Origin: Sulfurospirillum sp. UBA6790
GTDB lineage: Bacteria; Campylobacterota; Campylobacteria; Campylobacterales; Sulfurospirillaceae
DNA length: 64,000 nucleotides
Direction: 5' to 3'
Assembly: GCA_002452855.1 (NCBI GenBank)
Contig: DKFS01000069.1
Coordinates: forward strand, 26,883 to 90,882
Shown piece by piece: positions 35,408 through 43,290 of the stretch (positions are counted from its first letter, which is position 1; each line of letters opens with the position of its first letter). The position numbers and the translations under genes were made by a program. The notes below the pieces were generated by a model, which ran no database searches, was not told the DNA's origin, and saw only the letters and a program-made list of their open reading frames with translations.

Positions 35408-35878
35408 ATGTTTGAAAACTTACTTACTGAACATTCATTTCACGTCCATTGTCCACAGTGTGATGAAAAGAACACCATTAAACTATCAAAAGAAATTAAA
35501 TGCAAAAAATGCGACAATTCGTTTTCTGGAAAAACTTTTTTTAAAAAACTTTCTTGTACTACATTTTCATCTATCGCAATCGGAGCAACTTTAGGTGTTG
35601 GAGGTACGCTCTACAGTGAATATAAACTATTTAATCATATCGTTGAAAATTCTCCATCAATAGAAGAACAAAGGATTCCTATCCCTGTCGAGAAAGCTTA
35701 CAAACTTGTCCAATCTTGTATTAGTAATAATAGGGTTAATTACAGTTATTATACAAAGAAGATTCGCGATAATTGCTTTTGTGCTGTTGAAAAATTATCA
35801 GAAACGGGAAGTATACGTTTTCTAGAAACTTATTCTAGTACACTTCAAAACTATTATAATCAGTGTTCTAATCAGTAA
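35408..35878 (+). CDS. Zinc-ribbon membrane-anchored hypothetical protein
   Basis: The 156-residue protein has an N-terminal zinc ribbon (CPQCDE near residue 15 and CKKCDN near 32), then a hydrophobic helix (SSIAIGATLGVGGTLYSEY) and a Cys-containing C-terminal region. AAAAGGA lies before the ATG. Function unknown. It begins a visibly AT-richer stretch that extends to about 37.3 kb and its last 11 bp overlap the convergent next gene. Confidence 0.72.
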   Translation: MFENLLTEHSFHVHCPQCDEKNTIKLSKEIKCKKCDNSFSGKTFFKKLSCTTFSSIAIGATLGVGGTLYSEYKLFNHIVENSPSIEEQRIPIPVEKAYKLVQSCISNNRVNYSYYTKKIRDNCFCAVEKLSETGSIRFLETYSSTLQNYYNQCSNQ

Positions 35879-36191
35879 GGATATATTCGTCATCTAGCAT
35901 AGAATGAAAATACAGTCTTTCCTCCTCTAAAAAAAGGCAGTATTTTTCCATTTTTTCGATAGTTAATGGGTTTGCACTCTTATAAGTATCTTTGCGTTGC
36001 CTTAAATGCTTCAAATGTCCATAAAATAATTCAAATTGTTTTTCATTGTCCCGTTCATATTCGTTGTCTGGTGCTCTGTCAAAATAATCTTGTGCAAATT
36101 TACGCAGTGACCCGCCATAATTATTTTCAATGCCTTTTTCAAGTTGTTCCCATAATTCTAAATACCGCTCTTTACTATTTTGTGTCCCCAT
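35868..36191 (-). CDS. Hypothetical 107-residue protein
   Basis: No family recognised. A hydrophilic, helical, charged protein (Y, E, D and K rich), without signal peptide or membrane span. It is divergent from the tiny-ORF cluster starting at 36276, and an ~85-bp AT-rich region between them could hold both promoters and a shared control site. AGGAG lies ~12 bases before the ATG. It might be a regulatory or immunity partner of the cluster, on position alone. Confidence 0.65.
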   Translation of the reverse strand: MGTQNSKERYLELWEQLEKGIENNYGGSLRKFAQDYFDRAPDNEYERDNEKQFELFYGHLKHLRQRKDTYKSANPLTIEKMEKYCLFLEEERLYFHSMLDDEYILTD

Positions 36192-36275
36192 AGCGTCCCC
36201 GCTCCTAATGCAATAATTCTTTCAATGATTCAATTATGAAAATGATTGTATCAAATTTTCTCACAAGGAGACATC

Positions 36276-36362
36276 ATGTTTTATTGCGGCAACTATCCTG
36301 GCTGGGTAGTCGATAGAGGGTTAGAAAATGAGGAGTGGGTTCATGACAGATGGGATGATTAA
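36276..36362 (+). CDS. 28-residue aromatic-rich microprotein
   Basis: A tiny frame starting ATG-TTT-TAT-TGC with ACAAGGAGACATC upstream, a textbook ribosome site. The peptide begins MFYCGNYPGWVVDRG and ends WVHDRWDD, so it has three Trp, two Tyr and one Cys in 28 residues. Its stop lies inside the next tiny frame (36343), suggesting translational coupling. Function unknown. Confidence 0.55.
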   Translation: MFYCGNYPGWVVDRGLENEEWVHDRWDD

Positions 36363-36441
36363 ATCTTTTGAACTCATCGAAGAAGAAAACATTTTGATAA
36401 AGGAGATTAAGCGCAACAATGTTTATTCAAATTCCTTCTAA
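36343..36441 (+). CDS. 32-residue microprotein overlapping its neighbours
   Basis: Begins MTDGMIKSFELIEEEN with GAGGAG seven bases upstream. It overlaps the previous frame by 20 bp and the following 93-residue frame by 23 bp. Amphipathic and charged. The overlap chain favours a coupled operon, but this member is the least certain. Confidence 0.4.
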   Translation: MTDGMIKSFELIEEENILIKEIKRNNVYSNSF

Positions 36442-36700
36442 AGATGTTTTTTACAGTGACAACGGCGGTCTTGAAATTCGCTGTATTGATGAACCGTTTT
36501 TTTTAAATCTTAGTTCATTGATACAAATCGAATTACAAGCATGCATCATTCATAAGGTTTTTGTCAATCATAGCGTTAGATTAGAACATCTGATCAAATG
36601 CTATGTACTGGCAAATGATGGCGTTTGGAATTTTATGACTTTATACTTCACAAAAAGTAGTCATGAAGAGTTTAAAAAAATTCAAAATTTAATAATATAA
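36419..36700 (+). CDS. Hypothetical 93-residue protein in the tiny-ORF cluster
   Basis: No family recognised. A mixed alpha/beta-looking small soluble protein (MFIQIPSKDVFYSDNGGLEI, then a hydrophobic helix with a Cys pair at ~42 and 61). AAAGGAG lies 12 bases upstream. It sits between the microproteins and the Asn-rich frame; the intergenic gap to the latter is 11 bp, so these form one transcript. Confidence 0.65.
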   Translation: MFIQIPSKDVFYSDNGGLEIRCIDEPFFLNLSSLIQIELQACIIHKVFVNHSVRLEHLIKCYVLANDGVWNFMTLYFTKSSHEEFKKIQNLII

Positions 36701-36711
36701 AGGAAATAACC

Positions 36712-36885
36712 ATGTCAAAAAATAGTTCAAAACCGACACAAGCAAATAACAACAATCATGCGAACCAGCTCAATAGCAACCCAGGAACAAATGGTACCAA
36801 TAAAGCCTATAAAGCTGTTCAAGACAATCGAAGTAATCAATTAAACCCTAACAACCCAAAAAGTCCTTATTACAAAGGAAAGTAA
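36712..36885 (+). CDS. 57-residue Asn-rich protein with an internal repeat
   Basis: The frame starts with AAAGGAAATAACC before the ATG and ends in a TAATG overlap with the HicA-like gene. The peptide is extremely hydrophilic: about a quarter Asn, plus Gln, Ser, Lys, Gly and Pro. It contains two related blocks, HANQLNSNPGT and RSNQLNPNNPK. No hydrophobic core is possible, so it is probably disordered. It occupies a position where HicB would be expected but does not resemble HicB. Confidence 0.62.
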   Translation: MSKNSSKPTQANNNNHANQLNSNPGTNGTNKAYKAVQDNRSNQLNPNNPKSPYYKGK

Positions 36886-37118
36886 TGGCGCTTCTTCATA
36901 ATGTGACAGGAAATAGCTTGATACGTTTTATTCAATCGTTGGGATATAGTTGTGAAAGGCAAAACGGAAGTCATAAGATATTCACAAATCAAGCATTTAA
37001 AACGATTATTGTTCCTGTTCATAAAAAGAAGATTATCAAGACAGGATTATTGTGCAAGATACTTAAAGATATTGGTATCTCGAAGACAGACTTTATTTAT
37101 GCAATTCAAAATCATTAA
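36885..37118 (+). CDS. HicA-like mRNA interferase toxin
   Basis: A 77-residue protein with the HicA double-stranded-RNA-binding-like fold: LIRFIQSLGYSCERQNGSHK, with the catalytic His in GSHKIF, then VPVHKKKIIKTGLLCKILKD. HicA toxins cleave mRNA and are held by HicB. No HicB-like gene is seen next to it, which is unusual. The start overlaps the Asn-rich gene stop by one base, so both are made together. The lysine run and altered C-terminus differ from classical HicA. Confidence 0.8.
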   Translation: MALLHNVTGNSLIRFIQSLGYSCERQNGSHKIFTNQAFKTIIVPVHKKKIIKTGLLCKILKDIGISKTDFIYAIQNH

Positions 37119-37134
37119 ATGAAAGGAAAACACA

Positions 37135-37218
37135 ATGGCTGGACTTATCAATGCACCAAGTACAACAGGTAACCCGTCAGGTGGGGGAAGAAGCAATAAT
37201 CCTCCTAGAAAAGCTTAA
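37135..37218 (+). CDS. 27-residue Gly/Pro/Asn-rich peptide
   Basis: A tiny frame with GAAAGGAAAACACA before the ATG and a strong terminator 12 bp after the stop. The peptide is MAGLINAPSTTG followed by a Gly-Gly-Gly-Arg-Ser-Asn-Asn-Pro-Pro type tail. It shares the Asn/Pro/Gly bias of the 57-residue protein. It could be a secreted or modified peptide, or an antitoxin-like peptide; neither can be shown. Confidence 0.55.
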   Translation: MAGLINAPSTTGNPSGGGRSNNPPRKA

Positions 37219-37229
37219 TTAAAGATTGG

Positions 37230-37261
37230 GTTGCCCAAAAAATTTCTGGGCAACTTTTTTC
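37230..37261 (+). terminator. Strong rho-independent terminator of the tiny-ORF cluster
   Basis: GTTGCCCA (37230-37237) pairs with TGGGCAAC (37247-37254), followed by a run of T. It closes the operon that ends with the 27-residue peptide. Confidence 0.85.
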
Positions 37262-37469
37262 AGTATTCTTTTACTTTTAATCTCTTCAAATACAACTGTT
37301 TTGGCAAAAGCATCGAAGTGATACTTTCGCCTGACAACTTAGCACCAAAGACAATGGCTTTAGACTCATCATCGACTCTGAAATGAATGTTGGTTCTGTT
37401 TTTAATATTTACTTTTAAGCCAAAACATCCATTCGCTTGCGCTACAATAGTTGCATCATCTGTTTGCAT
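37260..37469 (-). CDS. Possible hypothetical protein (69 residues)
   Basis: An open frame from the ATG at 37469; a longer version starts at 37505 without support. The translation reads plausibly (VNIKNRTNIHFRVDDESKAI) but the ribosome site is poor and the stop lies in the terminator of the opposite strand. It would be divergent from the glutathione peroxidase gene. Doubtful. Confidence 0.4.
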   Translation of the reverse strand: MQTDDATIVAQANGCFGLKVNIKNRTNIHFRVDDESKAIVFGAKLSGESITSMLLPKQLYLKRLKVKEY

Positions 37470-37516
37470 ACCGCAGATGAAAATGCATCTTATCCATATT
37501 TTCAAAGGAGCGAGGC

Positions 37517-38044
37517 ATGAAAACCTTTTCCTTACTCATGCTTATAGGGAGTCTTCTTATGGCAACACCGTCAATTTATGATTTTGAGGTGGTCGATATT
37601 CATCACCAACCCGTCTCCATGGCTTCTTTTAAAGGCAAAGTCCTTCTCATCGTCAATACCGCCAGCAAATGCGGCTTTACCCCGCAATTTGAAGGACTCG
37701 AAAAGCTCTACAAAACCTACCATGACCGAGGATTTGAAGTCCTAGGCTTTCCGTGCAATCAATTCGCTTCGCAGGAACCTTTGAATGAAGCGCAGATTGA
37801 GAGCTTCTGTCAGCTTGATTATGGGGTAACGTTTCCCATGTTTGCCAAAATAGAGGTGAACGGGGACAATGCGCATCCTCTTTATCGTTTCCTAAAAGCT
37901 CAGGCAACGGGATTGTTGGGCAGTGAGTCCATCAAATGGAACTTTACGAAGTTTTTGATTGACCGTAACGGCACTGTCATCGAACGCTTTGCACCGGCGA
38001 CGACGCCTGAATCCATCGAAGACGCGATTAAAAACCTACTTTAG
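37517..38044 (+). CDS. Exported glutathione peroxidase family protein
   Basis: A 175-residue thiol peroxidase with a signal peptide ([15 protein letters not shown]). The peroxidatic Cys is in [16 protein letters not shown], and the other tetrad residues lie in [12 protein letters not shown] and [14 protein letters not shown]. Cys replaces selenocysteine. In bacteria these enzymes usually take electrons from thioredoxin-like proteins. A periplasmic location is unusual but shared by some Campylobacterota. AAAGGAGCGAGGC precedes the ATG. Confidence 0.93.
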   Translation: MKTFSLLMLIGSLLMATPSIYDFEVVDIHHQPVSMASFKGKVLLIVNTASKCGFTPQFEGLEKLYKTYHDRGFEVLGFPCNQFASQEPLNEAQIESFCQLDYGVTFPMFAKIEVNGDNAHPLYRFLKAQATGLLGSESIKWNFTKFLIDRNGTVIERFAPATTPESIEDAIKNLL

Positions 38045-38045
38045 T

Positions 38046-38069
38046 GATGGTGGGAATCGTCCCACCATC
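38046..38069 (+). terminator. Hairpin after the glutathione peroxidase gene
   Basis: GATGGTGGGA (38046-38055) and TCCCACCATC (38060-38069) form a perfect 10-bp stem with a four-base loop directly after the stop codon. A T-run follows after six bases. Confidence 0.65.
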
Positions 38070-38263
38070 GACGCATCTTTTACAAAATCTTTTTGAATTC
38101 TTTCTGATTAAAATATATCCATACCCATTTTTTAAATCGTCACTTATCATTTTGATAAGCACAAAAAATTTTGCTCCAATTTTAATCTTGACTATTTTAA
38201 TAATTATACTTGACATTATCTTCTAAAACCGCTATTATTCTGAAAATTTACAAAGGAGGCGTC

Positions 38264-38491
38264 ATGATAGAACATAAAAAACGAAGCATTGCAAAAGCAA
38301 TTTCGTGGAGAGCAACAGGAACTATCGACACAATGATTATTAGTTTTATCGTCACAGGAAGTCCACTTGCTGCTGTTTCTATCGGCGCATTCGAGCTCAT
38401 TACTAAAACGACGTTGTATTATTTTCATGAACGTGCGTGGAATAAGATTGATTTCGGGCGCGAAAAAACTGAGCCGGAGTATCAGATATGA
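38264..38491 (+). CDS. DUF2061 small membrane protein
   Basis: A 75-residue DUF2061 protein: KRSIAKAISWRATGTIDTMI, then a membrane hairpin and YYFHERAWNKI near the end. The ATG at 38264 follows AAAGGAGG. DUF2061 genes are often the first gene of sulfate-assimilation operons, as here, and overlap cysH by 4 bp. The molecular role is unknown; a link to sulfate uptake or reduction is suggested by this recurrent context. Confidence 0.9.
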   Translation: MIEHKKRSIAKAISWRATGTIDTMIISFIVTGSPLAAVSIGAFELITKTTLYYFHERAWNKIDFGREKTEPEYQI

Positions 38492-39183
38492 GCCAAACAT
38501 ACGAATCTAAAATCGCTGAAGCTATTAAAGTATTGCAAGAGCATATCGGAGCGAAGGGTTTAAACGTGACGTTGGCCTTTAGCCACCAAAGTGAAGATGC
38601 CATTGCCATCTCTTTAGCGCAAAAAGCGGGTATTGATTTTGATGTGTTTACGCTAGATACACACAAACTGTTCGCTGAATCACATGCGTATGAAAAAGAG
38701 ATAGAGTCCTTTTTTGGCATAACGATTCAACGTTTTAGCGCAAGCGATGATGCTATTGCTACGTTAGAAGCAAAAGTCGGAGAATATGGTATTTTTGATG
38801 ATATTAGTTTACGCAAAGAGTGTTGTCATGTGCGAAAAATTATGCCTCTAAGGGAGGCATTAAAAAATTATGACGGTTGGATTAGCGGAATTCGCATCGC
38901 CCAATCCATTACCCGTAGTGACACACACTTAAAAGAATTTGATGAAAATTTTAAGCTCTTGAAGTTTAACCCACTCGCTTTTTTTAGCGATGAAGAGGTT
39001 GAACGTTATATGGCTGAATATGTCATTCCTAAAAATGCTCTTTACACCAAAGGGTTTAAAAGCATCGGTTGCAAGCCTTGTACCAGAGCCGTGAAAGAAG
39101 GCGAAGACATCAGAGCGGGCAGATGGTGGTGGGAAAATCCCGAACATAAAGAGTGCGGATTGCATCTGCACCAAAAGGATTAA
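38488..39183 (+). CDS. cysH: 4Fe-4S-type adenylyl-sulfate (APS) reductase
   Basis: A 231-residue member of the PAPS/APS reductase family. It has the paired cysteines RKECCHVRK (~112) and GCKPCTRAV (~192), the four Fe-S ligands that mark enzymes reducing APS directly, and the C-terminal catalytic ECGLH. No APS kinase is present here, which agrees with APS as the substrate. It makes sulfite from APS with thioredoxin-type electrons. It is coupled to the DUF2061 gene (ATGA) and followed one base later by cysD. Confidence 0.95.
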   Translation: MSQTYESKIAEAIKVLQEHIGAKGLNVTLAFSHQSEDAIAISLAQKAGIDFDVFTLDTHKLFAESHAYEKEIESFFGITIQRFSASDDAIATLEAKVGEYGIFDDISLRKECCHVRKIMPLREALKNYDGWISGIRIAQSITRSDTHLKEFDENFKLLKFNPLAFFSDEEVERYMAEYVIPKNALYTKGFKSIGCKPCTRAVKEGEDIRAGRWWWENPEHKECGLHLHQKD

Positions 39184-39184
39184 T

Positions 39185-40063
39185 ATGGATCATTTAGACA
39201 GACTCGAAGCCCAGAGTATTTATATTTTGCGCGAAGCGTATCGAAGCTTTCCAAATCTTGCTATGCTTTGGAGCATTGGCAAAGATAGCACGGTACTCTT
39301 GTGGCTCACACGAAAAGCATTTTTTTCCCATGTACCTTACCCATTGGTACACATTGATACAGCGTTTAAAATTCCAGAGATGATTCGTTACCGTGATGAA
39401 ATCGCCATCCAATGGGACTTAAACTTAGTCGTTGGACAAAACAAAGAAGCGCTTGCCAAAGGCGAAACTTTCGTGAATGGACTTGATCGTTTGAGTTGCT
39501 GTAAAAAGCTCAAAAGCGACGCGCTCAAATACACACTCGATGGAACATGGGCACGTCGTAAATGGAACCCTTACAAAAAAGTATGGGAAAATGAGTTAAA
39601 CGGAGCTCCGTATACGGGCGTTATCGTAGGCGTTAGAGCCGATGAAGAGGGAAGCCGCTCCAAAGAGCGTGTCTTCTCAGCGCGTGACGAAAAAAGCGAA
39701 TGGGATGCAAGCACGCAACCGCCAGAGCTTTGGAATCAGTACAAAACGGACTTTGCGCCAGGAACGCATGTGCGCATTCACCCGCTTTTAGAGTGGACGG
39801 AGCTCAATATTTGGGAATACATCGAGAGGGAAAACATACCGATTATCAACCTTTATTTTAATAACGGCAATGGTAAACGCTACCGCTCTTTAGGTTGTTT
39901 TCCCTGTACGGCTCCTGTGGATTCAGATGCAAAGAATCCAAAAGAGATTATTGAAGAGCTTACCAGTGGGAAGTTTAAAGACATCGCAGAACGCTCAGGT
40001 CGTGCTCAAGATAAAGATGGTGGCGGAACACTTGAAGCCCTAAGAAAAGAAGGATATATGTAA
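39185..40063 (+). CDS. cysD: Sulfate adenylyltransferase subunit 2
   Basis: A 292-residue ATP sulfurylase subunit with the PP-loop [12 protein letters not shown], the [15 protein letters not shown] loop and GCFPCTAPV near the C-terminus. With CysN it makes APS from sulfate and ATP, driven by GTP hydrolysis. The 156-bp gap to cysN contains a structured repeat. Confidence 0.96.
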   Translation: MDHLDRLEAQSIYILREAYRSFPNLAMLWSIGKDSTVLLWLTRKAFFSHVPYPLVHIDTAFKIPEMIRYRDEIAIQWDLNLVVGQNKEALAKGETFVNGLDRLSCCKKLKSDALKYTLDGTWARRKWNPYKKVWENELNGAPYTGVIVGVRADEEGSRSKERVFSARDEKSEWDASTQPPELWNQYKTDFAPGTHVRIHPLLEWTELNIWEYIERENIPIINLYFNNGNGKRYRSLGCFPCTAPVDSDAKNPKEIIEELTSGKFKDIAERSGRAQDKDGGGTLEALRKEGYM

Positions 40064-40094
40064 TGGATTTCTTTTGCATACATGCAAAAGAAAA

Positions 40095-40178
40095 AAGCAC
40101 CCAAGGTGCGTGGGCTTACCGCCGAGGTAAACTCAGCGTTAGCGTAGCTTTTAGAGCTTTGCTTTAAAAGCGTGTCAA
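40095..40178 (+). repeat. Structured intergenic repeat, copy 2 of 5
   Basis: It has GCACC-CAA-GGTGC, a TTACC-GCCGA-GGTAA hairpin, then the 42-bp block (40135-40176). The core hairpin is 40147-40157 and 40161-40171 with loop TTT. It lies between cysD and cysN, where it could influence expression of the second gene. Confidence 0.8.
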
Positions 40179-40219
40179 AGTTATAAAAATTTTAAGAATG
40201 TAAAGAGAGAATAAAAACG

Positions 40220-41593
40220 ATGCAACGCCTCAATATTGTCATCACAGGGCACGTCGATCACGGCAAGAGCACACTCATTGGGCGTCTACTTGCCGACACC
40301 GACTCATTGCCACAGGGAAAACTAGAGAGTGTGAAAAAGATGTGTGAAAACAATGCCCGTCCGTTTGAGTATGCCTTCTTGCTTGACGCACTTGCCGATG
40401 AGCAAAAGCAAGGCATTACGATAGACAGTGCGCGCGTCTTTTTCCAAAGTAAAAAAAGGGAGTACATCATCATCGATGCACCCGGTCACATTGAATTTTT
40501 AAAGAATATGATCAGCGGAGCGTCTCGTGCGGAAGCGGCGCTTTTGCTCATTGATGCGAAAGAAGGTGTAGCAGAGAACTCCAAACGTCACGGTATGTTG
40601 CTCTCGCTTTTGGGCATCAAACAAGTGGCGATTGTGGTCAATAAAATGGACTTAGTGGGTTTTAGCGAAATTGCCTTTAACAAGCTGAAAATTGAGTACA
40701 GCGAATACCTCGCAACACTGGGTGTAAAAAGCGATATTTTCATCCCAATCAGTGCGCGTGAAGGGGTCAATCTCATAGAGCATTCCACCTCTACGCCTTG
40801 GTATCAAGGGCCGACTGTCTTAGAGATTTTGGATAGTTTTAAAAGTGTGGAAGAAAAAAAAGAAGAGCATTTTAGAATGCCTCTGCAAGACGTGTATAAA
40901 TTTACACGCGATAACGACGATAGACGCATTTACGCAGGAACCGTGACCAGTGGGGAATTACATGTAAACGATGAAGTCATCTTTTACCCTTCTTTGAAAC
41001 GTTCACGTGTGGCGAGCATCGAGAGTTTTAACACGCCTGTGAAAACGAGTGTGAAAGAGAGCGAAGCGATCGGCTTTACGCTTCAAACACAAATTTATGT
41101 GCGCAATGGCGAAGTGGTAGCAAGGGCTGACCAGAATGAGCCAAAGGTGAGCAACCGCTTTGTTGCCAATCTTTTTTGGTTGGGCGCCAAACCTTTGGAG
41201 CTTGATAAGCCGTATAAAATCAAGATAGGTTCGGCACAAAATACGATCTATCTTGAAGAGATTAAACGTGTGATCGACGGCGATACGCTAGACCGCGCCG
41301 ATGAGCCAAGTGTGGGTCGTCATGAAGCCGCCAACGTGGTTTTTCGTTTGCATGATATTTTAGCGATGGAACAATTTGACGAGAACCAAAAATTGGGACG
41401 TTTCGTCATCGTCGATGAGTATGATATTGCCGGTGGTGGCATTATCACGGAAGTGCTGGAGCCTTATGCGAATCGTCGTACAAAAACGCATTCGGTGGCA
41501 TCGACTTTAGTTGGAAAAGCCAGCGATAACGCAGAGTTTGAAGAGGAGCTTTTTGCCCTGCTTCGCAAACATTTTCCACATCAGTTTACCTAA
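40220..41593 (+). CDS. cysN: Sulfate adenylyltransferase subunit 1 (GTPase)
   Basis: A 457-residue elongation-factor-type GTPase: [20 protein letters not shown] (G1), [12 protein letters not shown] (G3), NKMDLV (G4), then two beta-barrel domains. It lacks the C-terminal APS kinase (CysC) found fused in many proteobacteria, consistent with direct APS reduction by CysH. It partners CysD in the cytoplasm. Confidence 0.96.
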   Translation: MQRLNIVITGHVDHGKSTLIGRLLADTDSLPQGKLESVKKMCENNARPFEYAFLLDALADEQKQGITIDSARVFFQSKKREYIIIDAPGHIEFLKNMISGASRAEAALLLIDAKEGVAENSKRHGMLLSLLGIKQVAIVVNKMDLVGFSEIAFNKLKIEYSEYLATLGVKSDIFIPISAREGVNLIEHSTSTPWYQGPTVLEILDSFKSVEEKKEEHFRMPLQDVYKFTRDNDDRRIYAGTVTSGELHVNDEVIFYPSLKRSRVASIESFNTPVKTSVKESEAIGFTLQTQIYVRNGEVVARADQNEPKVSNRFVANLFWLGAKPLELDKPYKIKIGSAQNTIYLEEIKRVIDGDTLDRADEPSVGRHEAANVVFRLHDILAMEQFDENQKLGRFVIVDEYDIAGGGIITEVLEPYANRRTKTHSVASTLVGKASDNAEFEEELFALLRKHFPHQFT

Positions 41594-41597
41594 AATT

Positions 41598-41676
41598 TCT
41601 GCCTCTTTGAGGCAAGCTTTAGTGCCACAGCGGCTAGCGTAGCCAAAGAAGCTTTGCTTTTTTGGCGTTATTAAAA
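41598..41676 (+). repeat. Structured intergenic repeat, copy 3 of 5 (variant form)
   Basis: GCCTC-TTT-GAGGC hairpin, then a core hairpin GCCAAAGAAGC (41642-41652), loop TTT, GCTTTTTTGGC (41656-41666). The outer stem differs from copies 1 and 2 but stays fully paired. It lies between cysN and hcyS and is most like the copy at 48711. Confidence 0.75.
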
Positions 41677-41692
41677 ATAAAAAAGGACAACT

Positions 41693-41899
41693 ATGAAACT
41701 TACCATTAATGGCGATTCAAAAGAGATTAAGGACGGCATTGCTCTTTCTGAGCTACTGATTATTGAAAATGTTGAAATGCCAGAGATGGTTTCCGTTCAA
41801 CTCAACGATGAGTTTTTAACCAAAGAAGAGCATGCAGTAACCGTGCTTAAAGAAGGCGATGAAATCAACTTTTTATACTTTATGGGAGGTGGCGCGTGA
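41693..41899 (+). CDS. hcyS: HcyS-like sulfur carrier protein
   Basis: A 68-residue ubiquitin-fold sulfur carrier of the ThiS/MoaD type (MKLTINGDSKEIKDGIALSE; LKEGDEINFLYFMGGGA). The tail ends Gly-Gly-Gly-Ala, so one alanine must be removed before the glycine can be adenylated and thiocarboxylated. This matches HcyS of Wolinella succinogenes, whose extra residue is cut off by HcyD. The next two genes encode an E1-like enzyme and a JAMM protease, and metY lies downstream, supporting the assignment. Confidence 0.88.
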   Translation: MKLTINGDSKEIKDGIALSELLIIENVEMPEMVSVQLNDEFLTKEEHAVTVLKEGDEINFLYFMGGGA

Positions 41900-42702
41900 A
41901 AGAGTTTAGCGATGAGGAATTAGAGCGTTATTCACGCCATATTATCCTCCAAGATGTTGGTATTGAAGGACAAGAGAAAATTTCAAATTCCAAAGTGCTT
42001 GTCATCGGTGCAGGCGGACTTGGTTCACCCGTAGCGCTTTACTTAGCCGCAGCAGGTGTGGGAGAAATCGGCATCGTGGATGGTGATGTGGTCGATTTAA
42101 GTAACCTTCAGCGTCAAGTCATTCACACGACAACCGAAGTGGGTGTGCCTAAAGTACTCTCCGCTAAGGCGAAGATGGAAGCGATTAATCCCAATGTCAA
42201 AGTCACGGTGTATCAGAAATTTTTAGATGCGTCAAACATCCTTGACATCGTTAAAGGGTACGATTTTGTTATTGATGGAACCGACAACTTTTCGGCAAAA
42301 TTTCTCATTAACGATGCGTGTGTTTTGGCAAACGTCCCTTATTCACACGGCGGCATTTTACGCTTTGGCGGACAAACGATGACGATTAAACCCCATGAGA
42401 GTGCATGTTACGCATGTGTGTTTGACAGCCCTCCGCCAGCCAACGCCATTCCCACATGTTCGAGTGCGGGTATCTTAGGCGCTGTTGCAGGTATGCTTGG
42501 AACCATTCAAGCCGCGGAAGCACTCAAATACATCGTTGGCGTGGGTGAGCCTTTGTACAACAGACTTTTAACGTTTGATGCCAAAACGATGAATTTTAGA
42601 AACGTCAATTTTAAGAAAAACCCGAAATGTCGCGTCTGTGGAGGCGAAGGCATTAAAGAAATTAAAGATTACGAAGCGGTGGTCTGTGAGGCAAAACTAT
42701 GA
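41896..42702 (+). CDS. hcyF: HcyF-like E1/ThiF-family activating enzyme
   Basis: A 268-residue ThiF/MoeB-type adenylyltransferase. It has LVIGAGGLGSPVALYLAAAG (ATP-binding), DLSNLQRQVIH, VIDGTDNFSAKFLINDAC, and two zinc pairs CYAC (~167-175 region) and CRVCGG near the end. It would adenylate the C-terminal glycine of HcyS so that sulfide or a persulfide can make the thiocarboxylate. It overlaps both hcyS and the protease gene by 4 bp. Confidence 0.9.
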   Translation: MKEFSDEELERYSRHIILQDVGIEGQEKISNSKVLVIGAGGLGSPVALYLAAAGVGEIGIVDGDVVDLSNLQRQVIHTTTEVGVPKVLSAKAKMEAINPNVKVTVYQKFLDASNILDIVKGYDFVIDGTDNFSAKFLINDACVLANVPYSHGGILRFGGQTMTIKPHESACYACVFDSPPPANAIPTCSSAGILGAVAGMLGTIQAAEALKYIVGVGEPLYNRLLTFDAKTMNFRNVNFKKNPKCRVCGGEGIKEIKDYEAVVCEAKL

Positions 42703-43094
42703 TAAAAATTCCTCAAAGTGCGTACAACGAGATGATTCTCCATGCACTCAAAGACAATCCTATCGAGGCGTGTGGGTACTTGGCTGGACTGAATGGCGAA
42801 GTCAAGTACGCTATTCCGATGCAAAATACCGACGCGAGTAATGAGCATTTTAGCTTTGACCCTCAGGAGCAGTTTGATGCGTTTAAAAAGACGCAAAAAG
42901 AGGGGTTGCGTTTAATTGGGGTGTATCACTCACACCCCGAAACACCAGCGCGTCCAAGCGAAGAGGACATTCGTTTAGCGTATGATCCCAATGTTAGCTA
43001 TATTATTGTTTCATTAGCAGGTGAAACACCTGATATGAAGTCATTTATTATTAAAAATAAAACGGTTGAAAAAGAAGAAATTAACATTATTTAA
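42699..43094 (+). CDS. hcyD: HcyD-like JAMM/MPN+ metalloprotease
   Basis: A 131-residue Mov34/MPN/PAD-1 protease with an intact JAMM site: E23 in IEACGYLAG and the H77-S-H79-x7-S87-x2-D90 motif in YHSHPETPARPSEED. It is expected to trim the terminal alanine of HcyS, exposing the diglycine end. Coupled by ATGA to the E1-like gene. The M67-family relative Mec+ does a similar job in mycobacterial CysO biology. Confidence 0.9.
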   Translation: MIKIPQSAYNEMILHALKDNPIEACGYLAGLNGEVKYAIPMQNTDASNEHFSFDPQEQFDAFKKTQKEGLRLIGVYHSHPETPARPSEEDIRLAYDPNVSYIIVSLAGETPDMKSFIIKNKTVEKEEINII

Positions 43095-43157
43095 AGTCTG
43101 TAAAGCGCGTTGAAAAATGTAAAACAGCTTACGAAATAACCTTCTATCGACACGGTT

Positions 43158-43225
43158 GAGACACGATGGGTGCCCCGAAACGCTCCGCTTTTTCGTCCCA
43201 TCGGCTCAAAGTGTCTCTTTCAGGT
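43158..43225. repeat. Long structured element, copy 1 (between hcyD and sir)
   Basis: GAGACAC and GATGGG on the left (43158-43170) pair with CCCATC and GTGTCTC on the right (43197-43202, 43211-43217), leaving a bulge on one side. The reverse complement is clearly related to 46862-46923. The rest of the 195-bp gap has only a TTACATGTAA copy (43263) and the ribosome site of the next gene. Confidence 0.7.
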
Positions 43226-43290
43226 CATTTCTCCGCGTTTTACTCTGAACTGCTTTACTTTTTTACATGTAACAACAAGGAGTTACGATT

